From: Chrysogorgia sp. JL179-B06
Lineage: Eukaryota > Cnidaria > Anthozoa > Scleralcyonacea > Chrysogorgiidae
Length of the DNA: 64,000 nucleotides
Direction: 5' to 3'
Assembly: GCA_035772405.1 (NCBI GenBank)
Contig: JAYKKM010000207.1
Coordinates: forward strand, 913,501 to 977,500
Under the pieces are notes generated by a model, which saw only the letters and a program-made list of their open reading frames with translations, had not been told where the DNA came from and searched no databases. Below, in pieces: positions 31,809-44,076 of the stretch. The position numbers and the translations under genes were made by a program. Within the stretch, counting starts at the first letter, position 1. Each line of letters begins with the position of its first letter.

Positions 31809-31922
31809 ATGGAGAAATTATCGCAATACGCCAGGGAACGAATTGTTTCGCTTTGGTCTTCATCAGTTCCGATAACAAAAATCGCGGACATCCTTGAATT
31901 CAAACATCGAGATCGGCTTTAA
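31809..31922 (+). pseudogene. Tc1/mariner transposase N-terminal remnant
   Basis: A 37-residue frame, MEKLSQYARERIVSLWSSS then VPITKIADILEF, matches the first helix-turn-helix of Tc1/mariner transposases. It ends at a TAA (31920-31922), and no DDE region follows. Its location inside a TA-flanked element with inverted ends supports the superfamily call. Confidence 0.6.
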
Positions 31923-33178
31923 ATGTTATCAATCTTTCTCGGTATCGACTAAATGGTGGGACTCTACGAGATGCGCCACGTAGTTGAAGCAAACCGCTTT
32001 TGAAAAAGTAACACTTGAAAGCGAATGGAAAGAAAACAATGAAAGGAAACAATGAAAGCGAATGACGAATTAACCTGCTGAAAATAAATATCAAACTGGT
32101 GGACGAATGCGCCGTTGATGTCTCACGGAGGCATGAAAATTCGCGTTATTGCCAGTTTGTTCGAGAGCCAAACAAAATAAAGAGACTCTTGTTCAGTTTG
32201 AATGCCTTAGCGGTAAAAGACGCGTTCGAGGACGTCATTTTTTACGGACGAGACTAGTGTCCAAATCGAACAATATGCACGTGCATATATATCACTGGCA
32301 ATATCACTAGCAAACTGAACAATGAACCGTTTCAAACGTCGAACTTCTCATGTGCCGAACATTAGGTTCAACCATGCTGACTAATATTAATATCAAAATA
32401 TTATCGTAAGGCATAACAAATATTCTTGTAACGAATAAATCACCAAAGCGCAGCGCGCAGGTCAATATATTATTCTCGTTAAAGCGGCTTTTTGTTTACA
32501 TTCGTATTTGGTTCGTATATTTTACCGACAGCCGGCCATCTGAATTTATAAGCATATCAACAGGAGGATTTACATATATTCAACCAATAATTATTAAGAC
32601 TTTAATACCTTCAGGCGATGCTTTAGCTATAACGTCCCTTTCGTTTTCCTTGGGTACCTTCTTTACCGGAAACCTTAGCAGTCTTTTATGATGTTATACA
32701 TGTGTGCTATGAATAAGAACGGTGTGACACCTCGCTGGCACAGAATAATAATCAAATTCCGGTGGATTTGACACTGGCACTATTAAACGTGCACTTTTCA
32801 GTATTTCGAATGAAAAAACGCGAATGGTGTGCATATAGTATAGTGCATTGACAAACGGGGGAATTGTGATTATCATGTTTAACAATGAAGCCATTTTCGC
32901 GTGGGCTAAAATGTCCTTCAAGCGTTTGGTTGTTTGTGATAGTTTAATAGGTTGTGGCAAATGGGGCCAAAACGATAAAGTCGATTTTAATAAAAATAGT
33001 TTCAGATTTTTTGCTGTGCGAAGTTACTCCGGAACATCCGAAGCACGCGTTTAAAAGAAAACTGAACCGACAGTAAAGTGAAAAGGTGATGAAATGGCAA
33101 CGAAATACTGACATTTCTGCGAGCGGAGCCCTAGATCAGAGTATAATTACTGAAGGCCTCCACACACACATAAATTAG

Positions 33179-33525
33179 TCAGTTCGCCACACATAAAGTC
33201 AGTTCGCTACATACATTAAGACAGTTCGCGTTATAAATCTTAGATGGAATCTAAGCGATGACTCACAGAGATGCATGCCGTGCATCGCCAATGCGCGCTG
33301 CCATTAATGCTCTCAGTCTTTTGCCAAGCTAATTTTAACGCGGTTTTGTTGAAATAGCTGCTATACAACAAAAGTAATAATAAATAATATATATATTAAT
33401 AATACACAATAAGTGTGACTCAGAGATGCCGTCCATCGGAATCGCCAACGCGCTTTCGGTGATATATATTCCGCTTTCCGTTTATGTGTGTAGCGAACTG
33501 ACTTTATGTGTGTGGCGAACTGACT
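33179..33525. repeat. Nested fold-back with AGTCAGTTCG(C) repeats
   Basis: The left arm has AGTCAGTTCGCCACACATAA followed by a second copy of the motif; the right arm has the reverse-complement order at about 33480-33525. The centre is less conserved. Confidence 0.6.
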
Positions 33526-34796
33526 CTAGGTTTAGCGAAACCGACCGGTTACCTCCGTTCCAAACGTCATGGGGTTTTAAACGCGCGTTCGGAAGTTCGT
33601 TGGCATTCGACATTTATATGCTTAGTTCCAAATCTAAAACTGATCACGGCCGAGAAATGAATGACACAATGCGGAACTTCTAATCGTCTGAAAGTAAACT
33701 GAAACCGACAGATCGTGATTTTGGACACTGGTGGTGCCATTTGCCCCAAACTACAACTCCAAACCATATTCCAAACGCCGATCACTGTGTCTTTAACGAA
33801 AATCTTTCAAGGAGATTGTAGCCCACGCGAAAACTATTCATTCATTCATTTGATAATAATCACAAACTCACTGGTTGGTTTCACAAATCAAAAGTCCGCT
33901 GTTTACACAGCACTCTACTTTTTACACCGAGAGTAATATTTGATTTTGGATGGGACGGCATACTGTCATACTGTTATTGACAACGCGCGTTGCTGAATAG
34001 TCGGACAAGGTCGGAACCCGAAGTGTTTAGTCGACGTAGTTTTTCTCATGCGGTTGGTTTTGTCGACCGCAACCTCACCGCTAATCCACCGCAACCTCAC
34101 CGCCAATTGACCGCTAATCCACCGCAACCCCACCGCTAATCCACCGCAACCTCACCGCTAAATGACCGCAACCGCAGTGTTAGGTTATTTCTAGGCAGTA
34201 CTGTACATGTTTCTATTTCCAAGTGTAAACATCTTAGAAATACCATCTGGGCAATTATCTTTTTTTTAAACATTGGTCATATAAGAAATAGTTTGGGTTG
34301 TCCTTCTTTCATCGAGGGATTCCCATCCCAGTTTAGATAGTACAATTTCAGATGGTATTTCGTAACTATCACCTGTTATTGTTCTTGCTGCCCTATTTTG
34401 TAATTTTTGCAATTTGATTTTCAGAGTTTTATTACAATTTCCCCAAACCCATTTTTTTTATTCACTAGTAATTTAAATATAATTATTTACCAAGAACATA
34501 TATTTGAATATTTCTTTGTCATTCCAGAACGTCACAAAGAGTATTTTTATCTGGGTGGTAATTTATTTATGGTTTAATGGACAGTAAGCATGACGATAAG
34601 GGGAACATAAATTGACGTACAAGCCATTTGGAATATGTGGGAGGGCTCTTCAGAATTCAATGTTTTCTAAGGCGTAAATGCGACATAAATGAAATGAAAA
34701 CAGACTATCAGGCATGTTAAAAGTTTACTGTGATCGAACCTTCTGAATTCGAGTGTTAAATGCGGAAACCCGACATATATTAAAAGAATGGTGTGT

Positions 34797-34797
34797 C

Positions 34798-34890
<93 letters not shown>
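34797..34890. repeat. (TA)n microsatellite, left
   Basis: About 45 TA units directly left of a TA-flanked transposon. Frames through this tract are only the repeat translated. Confidence 0.95.
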
Positions 34891-34891
<1 letters not shown>

Positions 34892-36258
34892 TGTCATTGT
34901 CAAAAAGGTTGTCCAAGTCAAGTATACCAATATACATATATACCTATCACGTGTTACATTAAATATGCGTTAACGCGCGTGGATATTTAAACGTTTAGCG
35001 TAGGCAACCGTATAGGCAAAGGAACTGCAGTATTTGACAAACAACGCAAGATGCCACGACCATACTCGGATGACTTGAGATGGAAAATGGTTTATCAACA
35101 TTCGAAGTTATTTGTTTGTCCGAAAACTGTCTACTGTACCTGTTCTTTAACACAGGTGATGTAAGGCCTTGTTGCCTTTGTCATTTAAGTGGAAGTATAA
35201 CCATTATATCCGCAGGAGGAGTTCTATCCTTCAAAATCCTAATTTCAGTTACATGAAATACCAACTGAAAATCAACTGGTTCTGCATTTAGTGCAGAGAC
35301 TTTAAAGCTATTCACAGACTTGGAATTACACGCAAGAAGGCAACAACAATTATTAAATCTTACTTATGAGTCGTACGCTGTATTTGCCATTTCTTTTCTC
35401 GTGTGAACACTAAATGTACTTGTAAAACTGATGGTGTAAACTATTTATTTACGAATGAAAACATTCATGTATGATGTATGCAAACTTCTTGGATAGGTGC
35501 AGCGAATTACATATCAGCGAAATGAACGTCTCAGGCAAAGATTCAAAGCTGAAATTAGCATTTTTAACCAACTGGTTTTCGTGAATGAAACAGGCATTGT
35601 CACCTTGTATGGTTACATCAATTTTACTACCTACTTGAAATCAGATTTTCCAGTGTGTGACAACGGTCCTTAGCGCGTTAACTATTTATAGAACCAAAAC
35701 TCAGACAAACAAACCGAAATTGACTCTCAAGGGATTCCTAACGACTCTTAGTTTTCTATTGTTTGGAATGCAATAATTATAGCAAACGTACTGACGTCAT
35801 TACCGCGCGCTTCGCTATATGGATATAGTCCTAGTGGAACACCAGCTGTTGTTAAAGATTACAGCTATGCAAGTTGGGGGCCTGAATACAACTATATTAT
35901 AGAGCGCTTTACGCGAAGTAGCCTTGTGACGTTAATCTAATTGTCTTTATCTGTTCCCCTTTGGGAATTAAACATTTGCATTGTGACAAGTAATCTGTAC
36001 TGCTGTTGTTGTATATCTCCACATTCAGTACATCTGGTAAAACATTCCGCAATAATTACTACATTTCTGCTACGCTATCGACTAGGGGGAAATTTGTGAT
36101 CCGTCTGACCTGGAAAGTTTTTGTTTTGTATGAGTTTCAGTGCTATTTGCTTGCACGTGCATAATCCCCGCGCGCGTTAACGCATATTTAATGAAACACG
36201 TGATAGGTATATAAGTATATTGGTATACTTGACTTGGACAACCTTTTTGACAATGACA

Positions 36259-36259
<1 letters not shown>
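34891..36259. mobile_element. Tc1-like element with ~90-bp inverted ends, inserted in a (TA)n tract
   Basis: The left end (34891-34980, starting CTGTCATTGTCAAAAAGGTT) and right end (36171-36259) are inverted copies of ~90 bp, bordered by TA. Transposase remnants inside are an N-terminus at 35051-35164 and a degraded VFVNETG (from VFVDETG, first catalytic D) at about 35573-35594. The element is internally deleted and not functional. Confidence 0.85.
35051..35164 (+). pseudogene. Tc1-like transposase N-terminal remnant
   Basis: The frame starts MPRPYSDDLRWKMVYQ, the typical N-terminus of Tc1-like transposases. It then jumps to LFVCPKTVYCT, the end of the helix-turn-helix, so part of the domain is deleted. 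It ends at a stop at 35162-35164. Confidence 0.7.

Positions 36260-36350
<91 letters not shown>
36260..36350. repeat. (TA)n microsatellite, right
   Basis: About 45 TA units immediately right of the Tc1-like element. Together with the left tract it suggests one original (TA)n target. Confidence 0.95.
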
Positions 36351-36354
<4 letters not shown>

Positions 36355-36566
36355 CCACGATAGGTACAAACTTTAAACTTGCACTACGATTGTGATTTTT
36401 CATTGGCTTTCTAATGGTATATAGCATAAATCTCTCTGTTAAGTATTTCAAAATGTATCTAAAAATTTCTGAACAATACATATAGAGTACAAGACTTACA
36501 ACTAACAATAACATGACTACATGTATATGGTTGTTTTATTGAAGAGTACGGTAAAAATGTTGTGTA

Positions 36567-36704
36567 GAAGTTGGCCATAGCAACTGGTCATGCTATGCAA
36601 ATTATGAAACAATTTACATATTCAGATCTTTAGAAATGTATTGTTTTCAAAATATGCAGATGTTTAAAATTAGCATAGCATGACCAGTTGCTAAGGCCAG
36701 CTTC
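36567..36704. mobile_element. Short MITE, 138 bp
   Basis: Inverted arms of about 34 bp: GTTGGCCATAGCAACTGGTC and following bases on the left, with the near-complement on the right (CATGACCAGTTGCTAAGGCC). No clear target duplication. Confidence 0.7.
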
Positions 36705-36869
36705 GCCACTGGTGTTAGAAATGCATGTAAGAAATCGTGTGTAAGAGGACTATTCAACGTTTCGAACCTTATCCTGCGTGATCGACTCAAAATAAATCAT
36801 ACTCATACTCATCTGATTGACAGGCTCGCGTTTTTGTTTTGTTTTTCGCCAAGGCGCCATGCCAAAAGT

Positions 36870-37205
36870 GAAATGTTCCGACCACGATATCTTTTGAAGT
36901 ACTAACTCTAAGAACTCATTCTACATATCTAATGAAAGCTTGATTAACAGCCTTTGACATACCTACAAAAATATTTTTGTAACTGATAGCTAACAGCTTG
37001 AAAAAAGCGACAACGACGCTTGGATTGAATTCACAAACTCCGAGTAAATATTTTAGATATTAAGACGACGATATCTTTTGAACTACTAACCTTAGAAAAT
37101 CATACAAAACATCAAATGAAAGCCTGAATAACATACTCGGACATGTTTGCAAAACTATCTTTGTAACTGATTAACAGGTTTAAAAAAGCGAAAACGCGTT
37201 TACCT
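36870..37205. repeat. Degenerate tandem duplication, ~165-bp units
   Basis: Two related segments, each starting with CGATATCTTTTGAA(G/C)TACTAAC and ending near AAAAAAGCGA(C/A)AACG. They are about 70% alike by eye. No coding function seen. Confidence 0.6.
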
Positions 37206-37224
37206 TTAGTTTTGACGCCACGTA

Positions 37225-37465
37225 CACAGTAAAAACTGACTGGTTAAAACAACAAAAAAAAAAAAGTTAACTGGATGCACCTGAGAGAACCAGTTTAAAA
37301 AGGTTGTTTCAACCAACATAAGTTTGGTTATAATAACCAATAACTTTTTGGTTGAAACAACCAATATTTTGGTTAAAACAACCACTATGATTTAAATATG
37401 GGTTGTTTTTACCAATAAAATGGTTAAGTAGATGCACTTGAGACAACCAATAAAAAACGGTTACA
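37225..37465. repeat. AACC/GGTT-rich inverted short repeats
   Basis: Repeated GGTTGTTTCAACC, GGTTGAAACAACC and AACCAA motifs in both orientations, preceded by an A13 tract. Likely a decayed palindromic MITE. Confidence 0.5.
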
Positions 37466-37626
37466 ATATTTGATGTTTGCAAGAAAATCTGACAACAAAC
37501 AAATAATAGCTTAACGTTTTATTCACTAGAATACTAACAAAATCAGACTATTAAATTAATGAGGCAATAAATACAGTAAAATAATAGAGCTGTTCAATAA
37601 ATACTAGAAATAAATAAAATAATTGT

Positions 37627-40600
37627 TCATTGAATAAGAGAAAGAAAATATTCAACACCCATTGGCAAGACACTTGAATTTTGGGTAATGAGTAAATGTT
37701 CCAAGAACAAAAACACATTCTTGCTGTGCCCAGTGGCACCCTTGGGATACTGTGCATTAAAAACATAATAAGATGACATCAAACTAATGATCGCATTGAA
37801 TATCTTATTAGTTTTAAATTTGCAGACAACCATTCCTTCTGCTGCCAAAGTAATGGAATGGAGGTCATCTAATGAGCCACTTGATAACAACTTGGGAGTT
37901 GAGCACTGTTTCACCTTATCCTCAACATTCTCTGTGGTGCCTCCCTGAAAATTAACAAAAACAGAACAATTATGGACGCCACCTTGACAGACACTGTGCA
38001 GTACACTTTAAATAAAATCAGAATACTAGGCTACATAAAACCAAGATAAAATAAACCAATACTTACAGGCACAATTTCCCAAAAATGTTCACCAATTTCA
38101 TACTTGATGGTCTTCTTGTCTCCAAGTACATGTGGAAGCGAAGCCATTATACACCGGTTTTCAATTTCTGAAATTGCAATTGCAGCATATGCTTCAGTAT
38201 GGATGTGGTCTCCTGCTTATGACCTCATTATTAAACACACATAAACTGCAACACGTTCTAATGACAAATGTTAGCCAACAGGTTCGAAAGCCATATAGTT
38301 CTTATAATACACTACACACACATAAAATTAACCCTGAACTCTACCTGTCCCATACACACCAAAATTACTAACAATAACCTGTTACAATATCGCCTGTGTA
38401 AATGCAAATCACTAACTTCTCAGCGTTCCTATTTTATGAGAGCCTGTAGGCAGGCCTCATTAATATGTTTTTGTGCCTGCGAGCAGAAATTAGAAGTTGG
38501 AAATGTGCTGCAAAATTTGTGTTCCTTTTCAAGTTTTAGTTAACACAGTTTTAATAATTACAATCATGGAAATAATAGACGTAGACTTCTTATAAAAAGC
38601 ATGTCCTTTTAGCATTGTTGGAGGCCAGTTGTTAAAGATTTAAATATTCTGCCAAAATAGTTTGAAATAGTCCCCCCTCCCCCCGAAACACAATGTTGAT
38701 CATAACATAAACCTCTGGATGTGATTTCATGCACACATCATCATCAACATTGTGTAGGGGGAGGGGACATTCGGGAAATTATTAGATAGTCTACGAGTTA
38801 ATTTCCAAGATTGTAGCTAAAAAATAAAAAATAAAAATGTGCCTACACAAATTGAAAATGTGCCTGCGAACTGCCTGTAGGACATGGAACATCCTTCCTA
38901 TTGAAATGCAACTTTAAAATGTCACCTAAACATTTAGTGTAACACTGCCCGAGGATTGACTGGATATCCACACTGCCATAATCAGTTATTCAATTAGATA
39001 ATTATATTTCCCTCCTTTTAGTTCATAACCCCTTTTCCTAATCATCTGGGCCTGCAGTAATTGGCGTAAGCTGTTGCGGTATCCCTGCCACATACAATCT
39101 TTTCTATTGTGTGCATCTTTGTAATTGTAGATGTGTGAAGTTGATCGTCCTGTAGTCTTGAGAAAGACTATTGTTGGTGACGGCGTGGCCGTCGAAATGT
39201 CAGTCACAACAATCTGGATGATCAACTTCACACATCTAATGATATTCCTAGGTTCAAACCATTTACTTTGTAATTGTATGTACCTATAACCTTAAAGTTA
39301 CTTGTAAATGTGGCAAATTAAATGCGCACACACACATATATATATATATCCACCTTGTTTATCCACAGCATCAATATCTTCCAGGGCCATTAAGTTGCAC
39401 TGCACTTCAACACTTTTGCTTTTCTTGAGTGCTGACAATATATTTGGCTTCTTAATTTCCCAGGTTCTTCTCATCTCTTTTAACATATCTTCTCTGCCCA
39501 AAATTCTTCCCAACTCTGCTTTCATCTAAAGTAACACATAAAAAGAAATTATTTTAGTACAGTGCTTTTTTACAAGCAAGGGTTCCCAGCTATCCTACAT
39601 AAAGTGACTTCTGAAAACCCATATTTGTAGACACTCAAGCGTGAAGGCCTGTTAACCATCACCAAAAGGCCTTGGGTTTGCATTTTTCGCAACTGATCTC
39701 GGGTGAGGCTAAGCTTAGAAATTGTTGACACTCGTAAAAATCTTTAAAATAAAAATCTTTAAAAATCTTTCACATGTTATTGAGTGTAAATGCCAATATT
39801 ACTGTTTAAATGTATGTTGTTCAAACTGGAAGTAAGATGATTCATGGTATGGCCTTTAGTTCCCAACTCATCAAGAAATACTGTAATGTGGTACAATCTA
39901 AAGCAGCTTCACTTAAGCCAGTTTAAATTATACATTACATAAACAAATAATTTCCCAACGCAACCAGGTGATAAATCAGACATAATTTGACGCTACTCTG
40001 GCTTTAGAAAGTTTTTTGAACGTAACTTAAAAGTTACTGTCCATGACCCAAGACACTAGATTGAAGTGTTGAAACATTGGGACATCGGCAGTAACTTTTA
40101 AGTTACGGTCAAAAAACTTTTTAAAGCCAGAGTAGCGTCAGTCAAACTATGTCTGATAGATTATATAATTAAATTCAGAAAAAGCGAAATGTAAACGAAC
40201 ACTGGACAATAAATACCATAAAAGAAACAACATATAACATGTAAGTTACTACTGGTATTTATGAAAATATCGTGTTTAGTCCATAGCCTACAGGTACATA
40301 AGGGAAAAGTTTGTCATCAGTCTTTATTGTACAAACCTCTACCTGCCGAGTCACTAAGTACAGTCAAGACTTCAGGCAAACATTCCCCCTTCACCACATT
40401 TGGCAAACAACATATTATTATTATATAAGTCTTTCATACATTCCAACCCTCCCTTTTTATGCACCTAATGATAGTTTGGTTTATTTTAGCTAACCTCAAT
40501 TCCTTTGCTATCCTTTAAGGGTAATCTTGAAGAAGCTTCCAAACTCTAGTGTTATCCAACAAGACATCTCTCCTTCGTTTAGCGAATGTGTTCTCCATTA

Positions 40601-40856
40601 AAACTTTGATCTTCACCAAATCATGTGAGCGCTTGTTGAACATTCCCACAAGCTCTTTCCGTTGGTTCTCCATAGTCTCTAGTGTTTCCCCTTCGGGAAT
40701 TACAGGAAGTGTCGCAAACGTTCCTGTGTTACTCCTTTTCCGTCCTGGTTTTCCTTTAGGAACGACAACACCTTCTTCTTGAAACTTTCTTTTGTCTTTA
40801 CGTGCTGCCCTCCTTAAATTCAAAATTCTGTCCTCGATCTTCTTAGCCCATATTTG
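37627..40856 (-). CDS. SAMD3-like multi-exon gene (partial)
   Basis: Exons visible on the minus strand: 40856-40495, 39525-39354, 38167-38067 and 37944-37627, each with plausible AG/GT borders. The first encodes ARKDKRKFQEEGVVVPKGKP and later LPVIPEGETLETMENQR and TFAKRRRDVLLD, a basic region followed by a helical block. The last two encode SLPHVLGDKKT and SYYVFNAQYPKG with SKNVFLFLEHLL, ending in a stop at 37627. Order and motifs match the C-terminal region of SAMD3-like proteins found in many animals; the SAM domain would lie upstream and is not seen. A frame break occurs near 40520. The function is unknown. Confidence 0.55.
38660..38795. repeat. Small C/G-tract hairpin repeat
   Basis: TAGTCCCCCCTCCCCC with CACAATGTTGAT on the left pairs with ATCAACATTGTG and AGGGGGAGGGG on the right. 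Probable short MITE between exons of the SAMD3-like gene. Confidence 0.5.
39128..39238 (+). ncRNA. Hairpin with hammerhead-like core, degenerate
   Basis: Outer arms AGATGTGTGAAGTTGATC and the complement enclose an internal AGTCTT-GAGA-AAGACT hairpin, a GACGGC-GTG-GCCGTC hairpin, then GAAA. The GAAA after a perfect stem II-like hairpin resembles hammerhead ribozymes of Penelope-like elements. The expected CTGANGA core instead reads TTGGTGA, so catalysis is unlikely. It lies in an intron of the SAMD3-like gene. Confidence 0.4.
39655..39735 (+). repeat. SINE body fragment (same family as 12234)
   Basis: Shares AGGCCTTG, TTGCATTTTTCGCAACTG and a following TC(T/C)CGG with the tRNA-headed SINE at 12234-12400. 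The tRNA-like head is missing. Confidence 0.6.
39975..40165. repeat. Fold-back repeat with GTAACTTTTAAGTTAC
   Basis: Inverted arms contain GACGCTACTCTGGCTTTA(G/A)A and TAACTTAAAAGTTACTG. A half copy of the same family lies at 41625-41735 and at 43862-43972 in the duplicate. Confidence 0.65.
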
Positions 40857-42830
40857 CTAAAAATTACACAAAGCAGAACATGGTTGATTAAAAATAATTC
40901 CAACACAGGTCTCAAAATGCAACCAGTTATGACCAAATTTGTCAATAAATATGTGTCAAATATACTTTAAATATTGGATTCATGGTTGTTTTGATCAAGT
41001 GGGTCTGAGTTTTGATCAAGTGGGTCTGATACAAAAGTCAACAACCTCTCATTACACTCAATGCAATGAGGTTGTTTTACACATTCAAATTGTGGATAGT
41101 TTGTATAATACTGGTAACAAGACAAAGTATGGTTACTACTTCATGTTAGGATCACAAAAATGGTTTTGGACAACATTTTGGTTAGGATTATAGTTGTATT
41201 GGGAACAGGCTTACATTAAGTAACCAGCTTTAGCCATACATGAAGTACCTACCCAAAGTACTGTGAACAAGATAAGCGAAGGAAAACCAAAAAAATATTT
41301 CACATTGTGAGCCAATAAGAATGTGTCTTTTATAGAGACAATTCTCATAATTTGCCTTGACAAGTGTTTGCCTCAGCAAAAGAATGACAAAGAAAAATAT
41401 AGTTGTGCTTGTCTTAGACATTTCTGTCTAATTTAAATTATGAGGATTGTTATACGCATGTGGAAAAATTAAGAGCAGAGATAAAACAGGTCTAAACAGG
41501 TGTGCTACATAGGCAGTGTAGAATAGAAATGGTTCGAAAGTCTAATGTTTCAAGTGAAAGCCCTTTGTCAGAGAGAAACATAAAATGAAAAGAAGAATGC
41601 TTGAATATAAACTTATATAGGTAAGACATATTTTGATGCTACTCTGGCTTAAAAGTTACTCGTAACTTAAAAGTTACTGTCCATTACCCAACATTTCGAC
41701 ACTCCAATCTACTGTCTTCATCAGGGCCGGGTGATCGTTGTAAAGTTAGGGTCCCTATTTATACCATCACAGAACCAATGATGTTATCTTTTAATAAGAT
41801 GCAAATAAGCTTCTGGTAATAAACCACTGTCATCGCGATTAGGGATGAGCCGATAACGAAAAATCCAATTTACCGATACGATAAATTCCGATATGATTTG
41901 CAGGCTTATCGGCCGATATATCGGTAGTAACCGATATTGGTCGTCAAGAATATTTAGAACTTAAATTTAGGCAAAACGTATTAAACAAGAACTGATAGAC
42001 CAGTAAAAGAAACGTGATTACAATATTTTATGTACTCTAGTAATCAATTTAATTGGGAAAGTATAATGTATAGTATAAAGTATCATGTATTTGGGATAAA
42101 GTATAAAGTACGGTAAATGACTATAACTGGCTTTTAAAATATGTTATACTGCAATCGCGCGATTTTAAGAAGAAAAATAATTGAAAAAATTAAAATGTTC
42201 TTGTAACACTGTGGAATGTTCTAGAACTAAAAGGTAAGGTATTCTTTGCCTAAGATGATGTGATCGGTAGGCATTTGCAAAACGGAATTAAAGTAATGAA
42301 ATCTCAACCTAGCGAGAAAAACGTCATGTTGAACCTGATGCGCTAATCAAATTAAATTAAAAATTAAATTTGACAGTCTCATTGTGGAACAGAATGCGTC
42401 TTATAAACAAGTTGGCGTTTTTCTTGATAAATGAAGGAAATATCAACAGAAAAAAGCCAGCATCAGGGCAGCATGTTATTTATCGGAAACGCCGATATAT
42501 GCCGATATATATTAATGTTATCGGCCGATAAGCCTGAAAGTTGCCGATTATTGGCTTCTACCGATAAATATCCGATTATCGGCTCATCCCTAATAGCGAT
42601 TCAATGAGGCGTGGGCGCTATTGATATGCCTCCTGACAACGTTCGGTATGTGATGGTAGTGTGGATTAGTGAGTAGTATAGAACATGGGGGTACGAGGAC
42701 AGTTTTCCAAAAGTCAGATCCATTTTTCAGAATCTGACGATTTTCCAAAAGTCAGATCCATTATGAATATACATGTTTGGAAAACTGTGCTGGTAGCCCC
42801 ATGTTGTATCGTTTTTGTATCGATCGTTTA
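40594..42830. repeat. Tandem duplication, unit A (2,237 bp)
   Basis: This unit is repeated head-to-tail at 42831-45067 at a constant offset of 2,237 bp. Only a few differences are seen (for example CAAAGA/CAAGGA near 41391 and GCCTCAG/GCTTCAG near 41373). It carries part of an exon of the SAMD3-like gene, a hAT-type MITE (41840-42592) and a short palindrome near 42690-42810. Confidence 0.95.
41840..42592. mobile_element. hAT-type MITE, copy in unit A
   Basis: Inverted ends begin TAGGGATGAGCCGATAA. Near-identical 8-bp flanks, ATCGCGAT and ATAGCGAT (one mismatch), lie at 41832-41839 and 42593-42600. Subterminal CCGATA motifs recur on both sides. The 753-bp interior is non-coding. Confidence 0.82.
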
Positions 42831-43093
42831 TCCATTAAAACTTTGATCTTCACCAAATCATGTGAGCGCTTGTTGAACATTCCCACAAGCTCTTTCCGTT
42901 GGTTCTCCATAGTCTCTAGTGTTTCCCCTTCGGGAATTACAGGAAGTGTCGCAAACGTTCCTGTGTTACTCCTTTTCCGTCCTGGTTTTCCTTTAGGAAC
43001 GACAACACCTTCTTCTTGAAACTTTCTTTTGTCTTTACGTGCTGCCCTCCTTAAATTCAAAATTCTGTCCTCGATCTTCTTAGCCCATATTTG
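42831..43093 (-). pseudogene. Partial duplicate of SAMD3-like exon
   Basis: Repeats the first part of the exon at 40495-40856 but is cut at the duplication junction, so the frame runs into unrelated sequence after VKIKVLMD. It lacks the rest of the gene downstream and cannot encode the full domain. Confidence 0.85.
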
Positions 43094-44076
43094 CTAAAAA
43101 TTACACAAAGCAGAACATGGTTGATTAAAAATAATTCCAACACAGGTCTCAAAATGCAACCAGTTATGACCAAATTTGTCAATAAATATGTGTCAAATAT
43201 ACTTTAAATATTGGATTCATGGTTGTTTTGATCAAGTGGGTCTGAGTTTTGATCAAGTGGGTCTGATACAAAAGTCAACAACCTCTCATTACACTCAATG
43301 CAATGAGGTTGTTTTACACATTCAAATTGTGGATAGTTTGTATAATACTGGTAACAAGACAAAGTATGGTTACTACTTCATGTTAGGATCACAAAAATGG
43401 TTTTGGACAACATTTTGGTTAGGATTATAGTTGTATTGGGAACAGGCTTACATTAAGTAACCAGCTTTAGCCATACATGAAGTACCTACCCAAAGTACTG
43501 TGAACAAGATAAGCGAAGGAAAACCAAAAAAATATTTCACATTGTGAGCCAATAAGAATGTGTCTTTTATAGAGACAATTCTCATAATTTGCCTTGACAA
43601 GTGTTTGCTTCAGCAAAAGAATGACAAGGAAAAATATAGTTGTGCTTGTCTTAGACATTTCTGTCTAATTTAAATTATGAGGATTGTTATACGCATGTGG
43701 AAAAATTAAGAGCAGAGATAAAACAGGTCTAAACAGGTGTGCTACATAGGCAGTGTAGAATAGAAATGGTTCGAAAGTCTAATGTTTCAAGTGAAAGCCC
43801 TTTGTCAGAGAGAAACATAAAATGAAAAGAAGAATGCTTGAATATAAACTTATATAGGTAAGACATATTTTGATGCTACTCTGGCTTAAAAGTTACTCGT
43901 AACTTAAAAGTTACTGTCCATTACCCAACATTTCGACACTCCAATCTACTGTCTTCATCAGGGCCGGGTGATCGTTGTAAAGTTAGGGTCCCTATTTATA
44001 CCATCACAGAACCAATGATGTTATCTTTTAATAAGATGCAAATAAGCTTCTGGTAATAAACCACTGTCATCGCGAT

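Larger units (their letters stand above)
31515..34203. mobile_element. Tc1/mariner-type element with TA duplication and subterminal satellites
   Basis: Inverted ends begin CAGTACTGCCTAGAAGTAACC on the left and its near-complement on the right, each flanked by TA (31513-31514 and 34204-34205). Subterminal tandem repeats lie inside each end: AACCTAGGTCG-like units at 31540-31675 and ACCGCAACCTCACCGCTAAT-like units at 34060-34175. A transposase N-terminal remnant is at 31809-31922. A nested fold-back sits at about 33179-33525. The 2,689-bp element is decayed. Confidence 0.78.

Noticed and set aside
34725..34990. Frames rich in Tyr and Ile
   Set aside because: They translate the (TA)n microsatellite.
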